From NCBI GenBank assembly GCA_031178565.1, contig JAPSIU010000024.1, forward strand, positions 1 through 17,539: DNA of 17,539 nt. Reading direction: 5' to 3'. The notes below the pieces were generated by a model. It had not been told where the DNA came from. It did no database searches and saw only the letters and a program-made list of their open reading frames with translations. The translations under genes and the position numbers were made by a program. Origin of the DNA: Leucobacter sp. GTDB taxonomy: Bacteria; Actinomycetota; Actinomycetes; Actinomycetales; Microbacteriaceae. Below, in pieces: positions 1-6,058 of this stretch (its first letter is position 1; each line of letters opens with the position of its first letter).

Positions 1-147
1 CGGGGACGGCGCGAGGGCGGTGAGGTCGGGGTAGTGGATGTAGGACGGGTCGACGCCGCTCGGCGGCATCGGCGCGACGTCGCACAGCCATTCGTAGGAC
101 AGGCCGTTGGTGCCGCGCGTGGGCTGGGACTCTGTGGGAGTCGTCAT
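1..147 (-). CDS. Presumed major tail (tube) protein, N-terminal fragment
   Basis: Only the first 49 codons are present; the gene runs off the low-coordinate edge. The protein begins MTTPTESQPTRGTNGLSYEW and continues with a Pro/Asp-rich stretch. The ATG at 147-145 has a strong AAGGAG ribosome site 7-8 nt upstream. The identification rests mainly on position: it is the first gene after the tail terminator, separated by a hairpin, which is where siphophages of this layout place the abundantly made tail tube subunit. The visible N-terminus itself carries no motif that I recognise, so another tail protein is possible. Confidence 0.6.
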   Translation of the reverse strand, partial: MTTPTESQPTRGTNGLSYEWLCDVAPMPPSGVDPSYIHYPDLTALAPSP

Positions 148-170
148 GAGGTTCTCCTTCGGGGTATGCG

Positions 171-197
171 AAAGCCCCCAGCAGGTGCCGGGGGCTC
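171..197 (-). terminator. Hairpin between tail terminator and tail tube genes
   Basis: A 7-bp inverted repeat (AGCCCCC at 173-179, GGGGGCT at 190-196) encloses a 10-nt loop. In the minus direction it is followed by TTTC. It lies in the 68-nt gap after the tail terminator stop codon. The short T run makes it a weak or partial terminator; it could instead tune or protect the downstream tail tube message. Confidence 0.45.
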
Positions 198-215
198 GGG
201 TCTGGCGAGACGGGG

Positions 216-677
216 TTATTCGTCGGGATATCGGTTACCGCGGAACTCGAAATTCTGTGTGGTCTCGAGAGCCTCAGTCGTGTTCGGTTCGCCCCACGAG
301 GTGGAGCCGATCTGGCGGACTCGGTCGAAGTCGAGGCCGCCGACCGTCAGCCGGGTCTTGTCGGGGAAGAGGCGGCGGAGGTCGTCGAGCCAGTCGCGCA
401 CCTCGAGCGCCCCCATCCCCGGGTGTCGGGCTCGGATCTGCACGCGGGTGCGCTCGATGTTGAGCACCCCGGACTGCGGCATGTACGGCGTGATGACGCA
501 CGTCGCGACCGTTTCAGCTCCGGTGCCGGTCGGGGAGTGGTCGAAGTAGATGCCGCGCACGGTGGCCGCGTAAGGGAAGCCGTCCGCGTTGTAGACGGCG
601 AGACCCGCGGCGTGGATGCGCTCGGCGATGCCGACCATCAGCCGGCCAGTGTAGCCGCGCGGTTCGTAGGGCGGCAT
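216..677 (-). CDS. Tail terminator / minor capsid-type head-tail joining protein
   Basis: A 153-residue protein starting MPPYEPRGYTGRL. Its size, mixed alpha/beta composition and a central VQIRARHPGMGALEVRDWL-like segment match the family of phage minor capsid and tail terminator proteins that cap the tail tube and dock it to the head. The helix predicted around that segment (Ala-Leu-Glu-Val-Arg-Asp-Trp-Leu-Asp-Asp-Leu) is typical, as the family often has a helix of this kind followed by beta strands. The start ATG shares one base with the stop of the preceding gene, indicating translational coupling. The order gp10-like protein, tail terminator, tail tube supports the role. Family-level assignment is fairly secure; the exact name is inference. 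Confidence 0.72.
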   Translation of the reverse strand: MPPYEPRGYTGRLMVGIAERIHAAGLAVYNADGFPYAATVRGIYFDHSPTGTGAETVATCVITPYMPQSGVLNIERTRVQIRARHPGMGALEVRDWLDDLRRLFPDKTRLTVGGLDFDRVRQIGSTSWGEPNTTEALETTQNFEFRGNRYPDE

Positions 678-1018
678 CAGAGCCCCCGCCCGAGCCGGGA
701 CGCGATCGCCTGCTGCAGGTCGGCCTCATGGTCGGCGAGGGGCTGCTCGAGGTACTTCGCCTGGCCCTCGTCGTGCCGCCAGTCGAGCTCCTCGTGCTGG
801 CGGGCAGCGTAGGGGGTGTCGTAGGAGACGTGCGCCTCCAGGTTTCCCGGGGTTGCGGGCGTCACCTGGCCGGTCGCTCGCAGGATCCCGGTGTCCATCG
901 GGACGAGCGGCTGCGAGTAGCCCCGAAGCAGTTCGGCAGCGTGATTCAGGGCTTCGGGCGCGTTGGCCTGGATCATGGCGGACACGATGTCCCCGTTCCA
1001 CTCCATGGATACGCTCAT
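677..1018 (-). CDS. HK97 gp10-like / minor capsid head-tail protein
   Basis: A 113-residue protein. The N-terminal half is helical (residues ~8-35). It is followed by a PMDTGILRATG segment, the hallmark 'vPvdTG.Lr.S' motif of HK97 gp10-like and related minor capsid proteins, and then by SYDTPYAARQHE, the matching 'Y..~Y..~qhe' motif with a conserved tyrosine pair. These proteins sit at the head-tail interface and are needed to complete the neck or tail. The ATG overlaps the stop of the upstream stopper gene in an ATGA quartet. An alternative in-frame ATG lies four codons in, but the overlap favours the first. Confidence 0.78.
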   Translation of the reverse strand: MSVSMEWNGDIVSAMIQANAPEALNHAAELLRGYSQPLVPMDTGILRATGQVTPATPGNLEAHVSYDTPYAARQHEELDWRHDEGQAKYLEQPLADHEADLQQAIASRLGRGL

Positions 1019-1383
1019 CGCAGTTTCACCTCCAACAGGTCTGTGATCTGCGGGTGCTCGTAGCGTCCGCAGAGTTCTACGTGCGCGGACCGTTCATCGG
1101 GGGTGCCGGCCCAGATCGTGACGCGGGTCTCTGGGGTCGGCACCTCAGCGAGTGCGGAACGCTCGACGTAGACGGTCGCGGTGATGGCCGCGTCCTTGTC
1201 GTACTGGTCTCCGCGCAGCTTCGTCGCGTCCACGATCAGGGCCCGCTTGACCGGCACGGCGGCGGCGTAGGCGCGACCGTTCGGGCCGCCGCCGAGGTAC
1301 GGATCCACCGTCACCAGGTTCTTGTGGCAGAGGAGCTCATCGAGGGCCCGCTCCACCCTGCGGGGTGAGATGCCCCTACCCAT
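1015..1383 (-). CDS. Head closure / stopper-like protein
   Basis: A 122-residue protein starting MGRGISPRRVERALDEL. A short basic helical N-terminus is followed by alternating strands. It lies between the presumed adaptor and the gp10-like protein, the slot occupied by the head closure (stopper) protein that locks DNA inside the filled capsid. The start overlaps the end of the adaptor gene by 8 bases. A GGGGAG ribosome site lies 8 nt upstream, inside the adaptor coding sequence. I see no specific motif, so the function is inferred from gene order and size. Confidence 0.6.
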   Translation of the reverse strand: MGRGISPRRVERALDELLCHKNLVTVDPYLGGGPNGRAYAAAVPVKRALIVDATKLRGDQYDKDAAITATVYVERSALAEVPTPETRVTIWAGTPDERSAHVELCGRYEHPQITDLLEVKLR

Positions 1384-1771
1384 CGGTGATGCTCCCCGGA
1401 ATCAGGCCCGCGATGCGGAGGATGCGGCGCGCTTTCGGCGAATGCTGCGGCACGCCCGACCCCTCGTCCGAGCGACGGCTCCCGCCGAGAGTCAGGGGGC
1501 CGAGGGAGATCGGCTCGACGCCCTCCATGATCTCGACATCGTCGCCGTACTCGGCACGATGCTCCGCCTGCGCGCACGTCGCATCCCTGAGCGCGTCCCT
1601 CACCGAAGGGTCGGTCGGCATGTCGTCCTGGTCGACGCGGTAGACGGCGGTGAGGAGCATCTCGTCGACCTCGAGGGAGGCGTCGCGGAGGAGACGAGCC
1701 GCACCCACAGGCGGGGAATCCTGGCCCAGCCAGGTCGCGTACTCGGGCTCAGTGGCGTAGGTGCGACTCAT
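1376..1771 (-). CDS. Head-tail connector (adaptor-like) protein
   Basis: A 131-residue protein beginning MSRTYATEPEYATWLG. Residues ~20-70 form a helix-rich region with regularly spaced Leu/Ala (AARLLRDASLEVDEML, then a second helix DALRDATCAQAEH), the usual pattern of adaptor proteins that bind beneath the portal ring. The reading frame extends further upstream, but that extension is Arg/Pro-rich shadow sequence. The start at 1771 is chosen because a GAGGA site lies 4-5 nt upstream and 1772-1778 is a normal short intergenic gap. The C-terminal part (Gly/Ser-rich, then KARRILRIAGL) ends in a small hydrophobic helix. Confidence 0.7.
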   Translation of the reverse strand: MSRTYATEPEYATWLGQDSPPVGAARLLRDASLEVDEMLLTAVYRVDQDDMPTDPSVRDALRDATCAQAEHRAEYGDDVEIMEGVEPISLGPLTLGGSRRSDEGSGVPQHSPKARRILRIAGLIPGSITDG

Positions 1772-1778
1772 CTCATCC

Positions 1779-2033
1779 TCACTTCTTTCGGCGCGGTGCG
1801 GGCTTGGGTGTCTCCGGCTCAAGATCCTCGGCTGCCGGTGCCTCGGCTGCCAGCGTGATCGTCTCAGCGGTGAGCGCGGAGACATCGAGGGTCTCTGCGA
1901 CGATGCCGGCGCCAGTGAAGAGCGCGACCGTGCCCTCGCCGGGGTTGATGTCGGCGGTCACGCCGTCGATGAACTCGACGCCACCGAACACGACGCGGCC
2001 TGCGGGCGCGCGGGGATCACGGAAGACCGTCAT
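1779..2033 (-). CDS. Small head protein, paralogue of the next upstream gene
   Basis: An 84-residue protein. The first ~60 residues look like a small beta domain, containing GRVVFGGVEFIDGVTADI. It ends in a Glu/Pro/Lys-rich disordered tail finishing RRKK. The pattern G-x-V-V-x-G-V-x-F-x-(N/D)-G-V is shared with the 73-residue product of the adjacent gene, suggesting tandem duplication. The ATG overlaps the stop of that gene by one base. Its position directly after the capsid gene suggests a decoration, head-fibre or connector-accessory role, but no function can be assigned from sequence. Confidence 0.65.
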   Translation of the reverse strand: MTVFRDPRAPAGRVVFGGVEFIDGVTADINPGEGTVALFTGAGIVAETLDVSALTAETITLAAEAPAAEDLEPETPKPAPRRKK

Positions 2034-2254
2034 CAGCTCTGCTCCTTGCCCTCGCCGCCAGCGGGCGGGTTCTCGGCGGGCTTCTGGTCGCCCTTTGCCT
2101 TGCCCTCGGCGCCGGCGGTCTCGATCTTGTAGCCGTGCCGGCCGAAGTACGCGAGCGCGGCCTCGTCGTCGGTCTCGCCGACACCGTTCTTGAAATCGAC
2201 GCCGACGACAGTGCCGGTGAAGCCCTTCACCGGCGTCTGAATGTGGGGTGCCAT
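2033..2254 (-). CDS. Small protein downstream of major capsid
   Basis: A 73-residue protein beginning MAPHIQTPVKGFTG. A compact N-terminal segment (TGTVVGVDFKNGVGETDD, then ALAYFGRHGYKIE) is followed by a charged, low-complexity tail rich in Gly, Lys, Glu and Pro. Small proteins with the 'GV.F.nGvgeTdd...~yF..~GY' pattern are common immediately after the capsid gene in actinobacterial siphophages and are probably virion-associated; their role is not known to me. The frame is open further upstream, but an AAGGAG site 6 nt before this ATG fixes the start. It is the first gene after the strong hairpin that follows the capsid gene. Confidence 0.65.
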   Translation of the reverse strand: MAPHIQTPVKGFTGTVVGVDFKNGVGETDDEAALAYFGRHGYKIETAGAEGKAKGDQKPAENPPAGGEGKEQS

Positions 2255-2282
2255 GTCCTGCTCCTTCTGGGATGGTTGGGGC

Positions 2283-2319
2283 GCGTGTGGGCCGCACAGC
2301 TCGTATGCGGCCCACACGC
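2283..2319 (-). terminator. Strong hairpin after major capsid gene
   Basis: A perfect 14-bp inverted repeat (2283-2296 with 2306-2319) encloses a 9-nt loop, seven bases past the capsid stop codon. There is no T run on the exit side in either direction, so it is not a canonical intrinsic terminator. It may attenuate transcription, or block 3' decay of the capsid transcript and so help make capsid protein in excess over its neighbours. Confidence 0.6.
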
Positions 2320-2325
2320 TCGGGG

Positions 2326-3330
2326 TTACTGGACGCGGATGTTCCGGAACACCGCGGCGGCCTTCGTTGCCTTGAGCGCGACCGCGATCGGACCGAGCTC
2401 CACCTCGCCACGCTTCACAGCACCCGACTCCGTGAACGTGGGCAGCCAGGACTGCACGAGCTGCCCGCCGATCGTGGACACGCCGTGGAAGCCGTCGAGG
2501 CCGACGCGGTACGCGAACAGGTCGGTGAGACCGTCCGTCGACACGGCCGCGACGGTGCGGGTCTCGATGGGCACGATCGGATCGTTCGTGCCGGCCTTCG
2601 CCCCGGCATCTCCGAAGAGGATGCCGCCGTAGGTCTCGCGCTCGATCGGACGACCGTTCGCGCCGACGAGCCCCTCGACGGGGTCCTTGGTGTACATGCC
2701 GGCGCGGCGTGCAGCAGCACGGACGCGGGACAGCACCTTGGCGTTGCCGACGAGGATCGTCGGGGTGCCGTCGAGCACCGACAGGAAGTCGTCGAGCACG
2801 TCGAGGAACTTGTGCTCCGCGCGCGGATCGGTGTCGAAGTCGCGCAGGTCGGTGACCTCGTTTGCGCGGTACTCGGTGGAGGTGCCGACGAGTGCCTTGT
2901 CGAGGCCGTCGAACCCGTTCGCGTCGGTCGCGGTGTCGCCGTTGATGACGAGGTCAGCGAACTTCGCGTTCGTGGACTTGATCTTCTGCCGCATGTTGAG
3001 GGCGATGTTGCCGGATGCGGCGGGGCCGAGCTTCGCGGTCACCCGGTCTACGGAGAAGCTGCCGCCCATGACGGCGAGGTCCACCGAGTGGCGGGTCGTC
3101 TCGACGTTCTGGTCGGTGTACTCGGTGTTGATCTGACGAGTGGAGGCGGTCGCCTGGGTGGAGAGGCGCCGGTACCCGTAGGTGAGGGTGTCGCCGCCGC
3201 CGGCGGGGTTGACGACGTCGTCGAAGATCAGGGAGTCGGGGATGACGCCGGTCTTGCGGAACTCGTCGATCGCTTCGACATCGACGTCGTCGGTGGTGTT
3301 GTTCTTGGATTCTGCGAGCGAAACAGCCAT
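2326..3330 (-). CDS. Major capsid protein (HK97 fold)
   Basis: A 334-residue protein that forms the icosahedral shell. An acidic N-terminal region precedes a beta-rich segment that would include the E-loop (residues ~45-90). A helical spine (ALNMRQKIKSTNAKFADLVING, ~110-135) leads into the DGFDGL-like turn (NGFDGLDKAL). The C-terminal part (GVSTIGGQLVQSW ... LKATKAAAVFRNIRVQ) resembles P-loop strands of HK97-fold coat proteins. The length is within the usual 280-400 range, and the N-terminus shows no obvious delta domain because scaffold is encoded separately just upstream. An AAAGGAG site lies 9 nt before the ATG. It is followed by a strong hairpin. Confidence 0.88.
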   Translation of the reverse strand: MAVSLAESKNNTTDDVDVEAIDEFRKTGVIPDSLIFDDVVNPAGGGDTLTYGYRRLSTQATASTRQINTEYTDQNVETTRHSVDLAVMGGSFSVDRVTAKLGPAASGNIALNMRQKIKSTNAKFADLVINGDTATDANGFDGLDKALVGTSTEYRANEVTDLRDFDTDPRAEHKFLDVLDDFLSVLDGTPTILVGNAKVLSRVRAAARRAGMYTKDPVEGLVGANGRPIERETYGGILFGDAGAKAGTNDPIVPIETRTVAAVSTDGLTDLFAYRVGLDGFHGVSTIGGQLVQSWLPTFTESGAVKRGEVELGPIAVALKATKAAAVFRNIRVQ

Positions 3331-3352
3331 GCTGTGGTGCTCCTTTCAGGTG

Positions 3353-4054
3353 TTATCCGCCGAGGCGCGCCGCGATGGCGCTCTCGAGCGTGTTGGGCTT
3401 GGTGGTCGTTCCACCGGCGGGGGTTCCGCCGGACGTGTTGGGGAGCGGAGGCGCCGCGGGGGTGGCGGCGTAGGCGGGATTGGCTTGCACGAATGCCTCG
3501 ATGGCGGCGCTGAGCGCGGCGGTGTCGGTGAGGTCGATGTCCTTGACCGCTGCCTGGAAGGTCGTGCTGTCGAGCAGGAGAGCGGCGTTGGCCTTGCCCT
3601 CTGCCGCAGTGGTGACGGCCTTCTCGCGGGCGAACTCGGCGAGCTGGGCCTGCGCGTCGTCGCGCTCCTTCTGCAGCGCAGCGAGGGCGGTCTGCGCCTC
3701 CTCGGCGGCCTTCTGCGCGGTCTGGCTCTCGGTCATGAGCTTCTGCACCTGCTCGGGCGTGAAGCCCTGGATTGGCTGCGGTGCTGCCGGCTGTGCCGGT
3801 GCCTGCGGCTGCGCAGGTGCGGGAGCCTGACCGCCGTTCTGCGAGGCGTAGAACGCGGCAAGCTGTGCCGGGCTCGGTGCGGGCGGGGTCTGCGCCCCTG
3901 CGGGCTGCTGGCCGCCATTCTCGCCACCTCCCGCGGGTGCTGCGCCGCCCTCGCCCTCTGCGAAGCGGATGCCGCGAAGCCGGAGCGGGGCTCGGCCGAT
4001 CGACCATCCGCACTGCACGGGGTCGCCCTGGCGTCGAGTCGTGGGGTGAAACAT
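3353..4054 (-). CDS. Scaffolding protein
   Basis: A 233-residue protein extremely rich in Ala, Gln and Pro. Residues ~25-85 are a Gly/Pro/Ala/Gln low-complexity linker. Residues ~95-170 form a predicted coiled coil (VQKLMTESQTAQKAAEEA..., with Ala/Gln/Glu heptads). The C-terminus is again flexible and ends TLESAIAARLGG, a short amphipathic tail of the type that contacts the coat protein. This composition and the position immediately before the capsid gene are characteristic of scaffolds, which template procapsid assembly and are then expelled or degraded. The ATG at 4054 has GAGGAG 9 nt upstream; the longer open frame lacks a ribosome site. Confidence 0.82.
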   Translation of the reverse strand: MFHPTTRRQGDPVQCGWSIGRAPLRLRGIRFAEGEGGAAPAGGGENGGQQPAGAQTPPAPSPAQLAAFYASQNGGQAPAPAQPQAPAQPAAPQPIQGFTPEQVQKLMTESQTAQKAAEEAQTALAALQKERDDAQAQLAEFAREKAVTTAAEGKANAALLLDSTTFQAAVKDIDLTDTAALSAAIEAFVQANPAYAATPAAPPLPNTSGGTPAGGTTTKPNTLESAIAARLGG

Positions 4055-4135
4055 GGGTCGTGCCTCCTCAGGCGATCGGTTGCGCCCGAGATCCGGGCAT
4101 GGTGGAACGCCGCGGATCGGCGTACACTGGTGGAT

Positions 4136-4179
4136 GTAGGGCCTCCCCGGACAATGAAACGGCCGGGCTAGGGCCCTAC
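4136..4179 (-). terminator. Two-tier hairpin overlapping the MuF stop codon
   Basis: The outer 8-bp stem pairs 4136-4143 with 4172-4179 (GTAGGGCC / GGCCCTAC). The inner 5-bp stem pairs 4146-4150 with 4163-4167, leaving a 12-nt loop. It lies in the 121-nt gap between the MuF-type gene and scaffold, and its right arm contains the MuF stop codon. No T run follows. It may separate portal/MuF expression from the much higher scaffold/capsid expression. The rest of the gap (4055-4135) shows no ORF above about 10 codons. Confidence 0.45.
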
Positions 4180-5780
4180 TTCTTTGCCCCGAGTGGGATC
4201 GGGATGAGGTCACCGCGGGACCACACCCACAGCTCTCGGACCGGATTCAGTGGGTTCCGCTGGTTGTACTCGCTCAGCTGCTTCCTCACGAGTTCGCTGA
4301 GGTCGTGATCGCCGAAGTCGAGGATGAACCGGTCCTTGGTGAACCCGTGGTTCTTGCGCGCTCGCTCCACGGCTCGTTGCACGAGTTGCTTGCTCGACGC
4401 GTAGCTCGGGTTCGCGGGGCGCTTCACTTCAACCTCGACGCCGCCTCTGCTGATCCACCGGAAATCGTTCGTCGGCTTCCGGGCCGCGCTCTTAGGAATG
4501 AGGCGCACGTCCTGGCCGGCGTCGGTGAAGCGTTCGTAGAACTGCACCTCGTGGGGCTCGAGGTCCCATCGGGGCCCGGTCTGGAACCCGAGGCGGCGCT
4601 GCCGCTGCGCCCATGTCTGCTGCTCGCGCGGAACGAGCGGCGGCGTCGGCGCCTGCCGCCCGCGAGGGTTGCTGGTGCCGCCGTCGGCGAAGTTGAGCTG
4701 TTCACGGTGGGGTCGGCGGATGATGCCGGTCTCGCGGACGTGCTGCCTCAGTGCGGCTTGAGCGGCACCGATCTCGTCGGGATCCCCGCCGCGCTTCGAG
4801 GCGCGCACTTCGCGTTCGAGCTCGCGGAGCTTCTCGCGATCCTTCTGCTTCTGCGGGTCGTGCGTCGTGTACTTCGTGGGGTCAGGGCCGCCGGGCAGAC
4901 CGGGCACGAGGGTGCACCGGCAATTCGGGTGCCCCCACCCCGAGGCGCGCATCTCGGCGAGCGTGCCGTCGACGTGCAACGGGGTCGGTTCCGCGGTGGT
5001 CGCGTGCGGGACCATGATGTCGCCGGTCGGACCGCCGTCGGTAACGATCTTGCCCTGCCAGGCGCCGCACTTCGAGCATGCGGAGGATCCGATGACGGGC
5101 GTGAACGTCGTGATCCCGGCGCTCTGCATGGACGCCGCGCTCTGGTCTCGCCATGCGCGCGCTGCGGCGCTGCGGGTCGCCATCTCGGAGTAGGCGCCGA
5201 TCATCCACCGGCGCCCGCTCTTGTCCGTGAAGCCGGTGACACCGTCGGCGAGATACTCGTCGAGGATCCTCCGGTGCAGCGCACGCGACGTCGTCACCCC
5301 GGCGAGCAGGGATCCGACGTGCTTCGACGTCATCGCCTGGTAGGCGTCCGCGGGAGCTCGGAGGATCCGTGCGTTCAGGGCTCGGAGGTTGTCGCGCAGG
5401 TCGAGCTCGACCGCGGCGACCGCGTAGGCACCGCCCGCGGTGAGGCTCGTCACCTGGGAGACGCCGCGTGCCGCGTAGGCGGGGAAGTCGATCAGAATGC
5501 GCGAGATCTCCGCCGACGCCCCCGACGCGGCTTCCTCGGTCGCCCAGCGTGCGAGGTTCTCGGGGTCGACCTGCTTGATGAGGCGTTCGGCCTGCTCTCG
5601 TAGCTCCTGGATCGCCCGGTAGCGGGCGATCGTGTCGTCCGGCGCGTCGAGGTGCTGCTCGGCCAGGCGCTCGAGCGTCTCGCGGAGGGCATCCTCGATG
5701 CGGCGATAGCGTTCGGCGATCGCGTGGCCGATGTCGTCGATCCAAGCCTGCGGGGTGTCGCCGGGCCACTGCTCAGCCAT
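4176..5780 (-). CDS. MuF-type minor capsid protein with C-terminal CdiA-like nuclease domain
   Basis: A 534-residue, multi-domain protein. Residues 1-230 are mostly long helices, typical of the Phage_min_cap2/MuF head protein that sits near the portal. Residues 231-295 hold the conserved MuF signature: CSKC (C235, C238) followed by WQGKIV, then GHPNCRC (H284, C287, C289). Residues ~300-400 are a charged coiled and Pro-rich linker. Residues ~405-534 resemble the CdiA C-terminal nuclease family: a helix with EVQFYERFTDAGQDVRLIP, then D439 in TNDFRW, then VEVEVKRP (E451-x-K453), matching a PD-(D/E)XK-type D...ExK site. Fusion of toxin domains to phage MuF proteins is known as a polymorphic toxin class. 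The start at 5780 has GAGAGGA upstream; a longer frame is non-coding in character. No immunity gene follows. The MuF part is secure; the toxin call is a motif-based inference. Confidence 0.85.
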   Translation of the reverse strand: MAEQWPGDTPQAWIDDIGHAIAERYRRIEDALRETLERLAEQHLDAPDDTIARYRAIQELREQAERLIKQVDPENLARWATEEAASGASAEISRILIDFPAYAARGVSQVTSLTAGGAYAVAAVELDLRDNLRALNARILRAPADAYQAMTSKHVGSLLAGVTTSRALHRRILDEYLADGVTGFTDKSGRRWMIGAYSEMATRSAAARAWRDQSAASMQSAGITTFTPVIGSSACSKCGAWQGKIVTDGGPTGDIMVPHATTAEPTPLHVDGTLAEMRASGWGHPNCRCTLVPGLPGGPDPTKYTTHDPQKQKDREKLRELEREVRASKRGGDPDEIGAAQAALRQHVRETGIIRRPHREQLNFADGGTSNPRGRQAPTPPLVPREQQTWAQRQRRLGFQTGPRWDLEPHEVQFYERFTDAGQDVRLIPKSAARKPTNDFRWISRGGVEVEVKRPANPSYASSKQLVQRAVERARKNHGFTKDRFILDFGDHDLSELVRKQLSEYNQRNPLNPVRELWVWSRGDLIPIPLGAKK

Positions 5781-5841
5781 GCTGGTCCTCTCGTCTCCGG
5801 GTTGCGAGGTGAGAGAGGGCCACAGCCCGGCGAGGTGTGCG

Positions 5842-6054
5842 CTACTTCTCGGGATCTCGCGCTTCGGTGAACTGCGGAGCAGGATCGCAGTAGCTACTCG
5901 TGTCGACCATGCGCACGGGCTCCACCAGTGCCCGTAGCGAGACGCCGGCCCGCATGAGTGCGTTCGCGAGCTCACCGAGTTCGACGTCGTGCTCGCCGAC
6001 GCGGATCATCACCTTTACTTCGACCGGGACGGTGATCGTGTTGGGTTCGACCAT
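5842..6054 (-). CDS. Hypothetical 70-residue protein between portal and MuF
   Basis: A small acidic protein starting MVEPNTITVPVEVKVMIRVG. Two beta strands (residues ~6-20) are followed by an amphipathic helix (ELGELANALMRAGVSL) and a second strand, then a polar tail. It has an AGAGGAG ribosome site that includes the portal stop codon, so it is probably translationally coupled to portal. I do not recognise the family. Because the next gene downstream carries a toxin-like domain and no other unassigned ORF flanks it, an immunity or virion-accessory role is conceivable, but there is no direct evidence. A 61-nt gap with a small GGGC/GCCC hairpin (5817-5828) follows. Confidence 0.65.
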   Translation of the reverse strand: MVEPNTITVPVEVKVMIRVGEHDVELGELANALMRAGVSLRALVEPVRMVDTSSYCDPAPQFTEARDPEK

Positions 6055-6058
6055 GGGG

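Noticed and set aside
2248..3513. Long plus-strand open frame (421 codons) across the capsid gene
   Set aside because: It is antisense to a well-supported HK97-fold capsid gene, is rich in Arg/Gly/Val/Glu as expected for a GC-driven shadow frame, has no ribosome site or promoter, and shows no recognisable domain.
4055..4135. Possible immunity ORF or tRNA in the gap between MuF and scaffold
   Set aside because: The longest minus-strand ORF is about ten codons, and no cloverleaf with a TTC loop or acceptor pairing could be drawn.
3182..4171. Plus-strand frame with Cys/Leu-rich segments that looked membrane-like
   Set aside because: The Leu/Cys/Gly-rich pattern is the complement of the Ala/Gln/Pro-rich scaffold gene. 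No promoter or ribosome site is present.
4305..5603. Long plus-strand open frame (432 codons) across the MuF gene
   Set aside because: It lies antisense to the MuF coding frame, whose conserved Cys/His motifs are intact. Its composition is that of a GC-rich mirror frame, with no initiation signal.
5817..5828. Short GGGC-CACA-GCCC hairpin before the MuF gene
   Set aside because: A 4-bp stem is expected by chance in DNA this GC-rich; not listed as a terminator.
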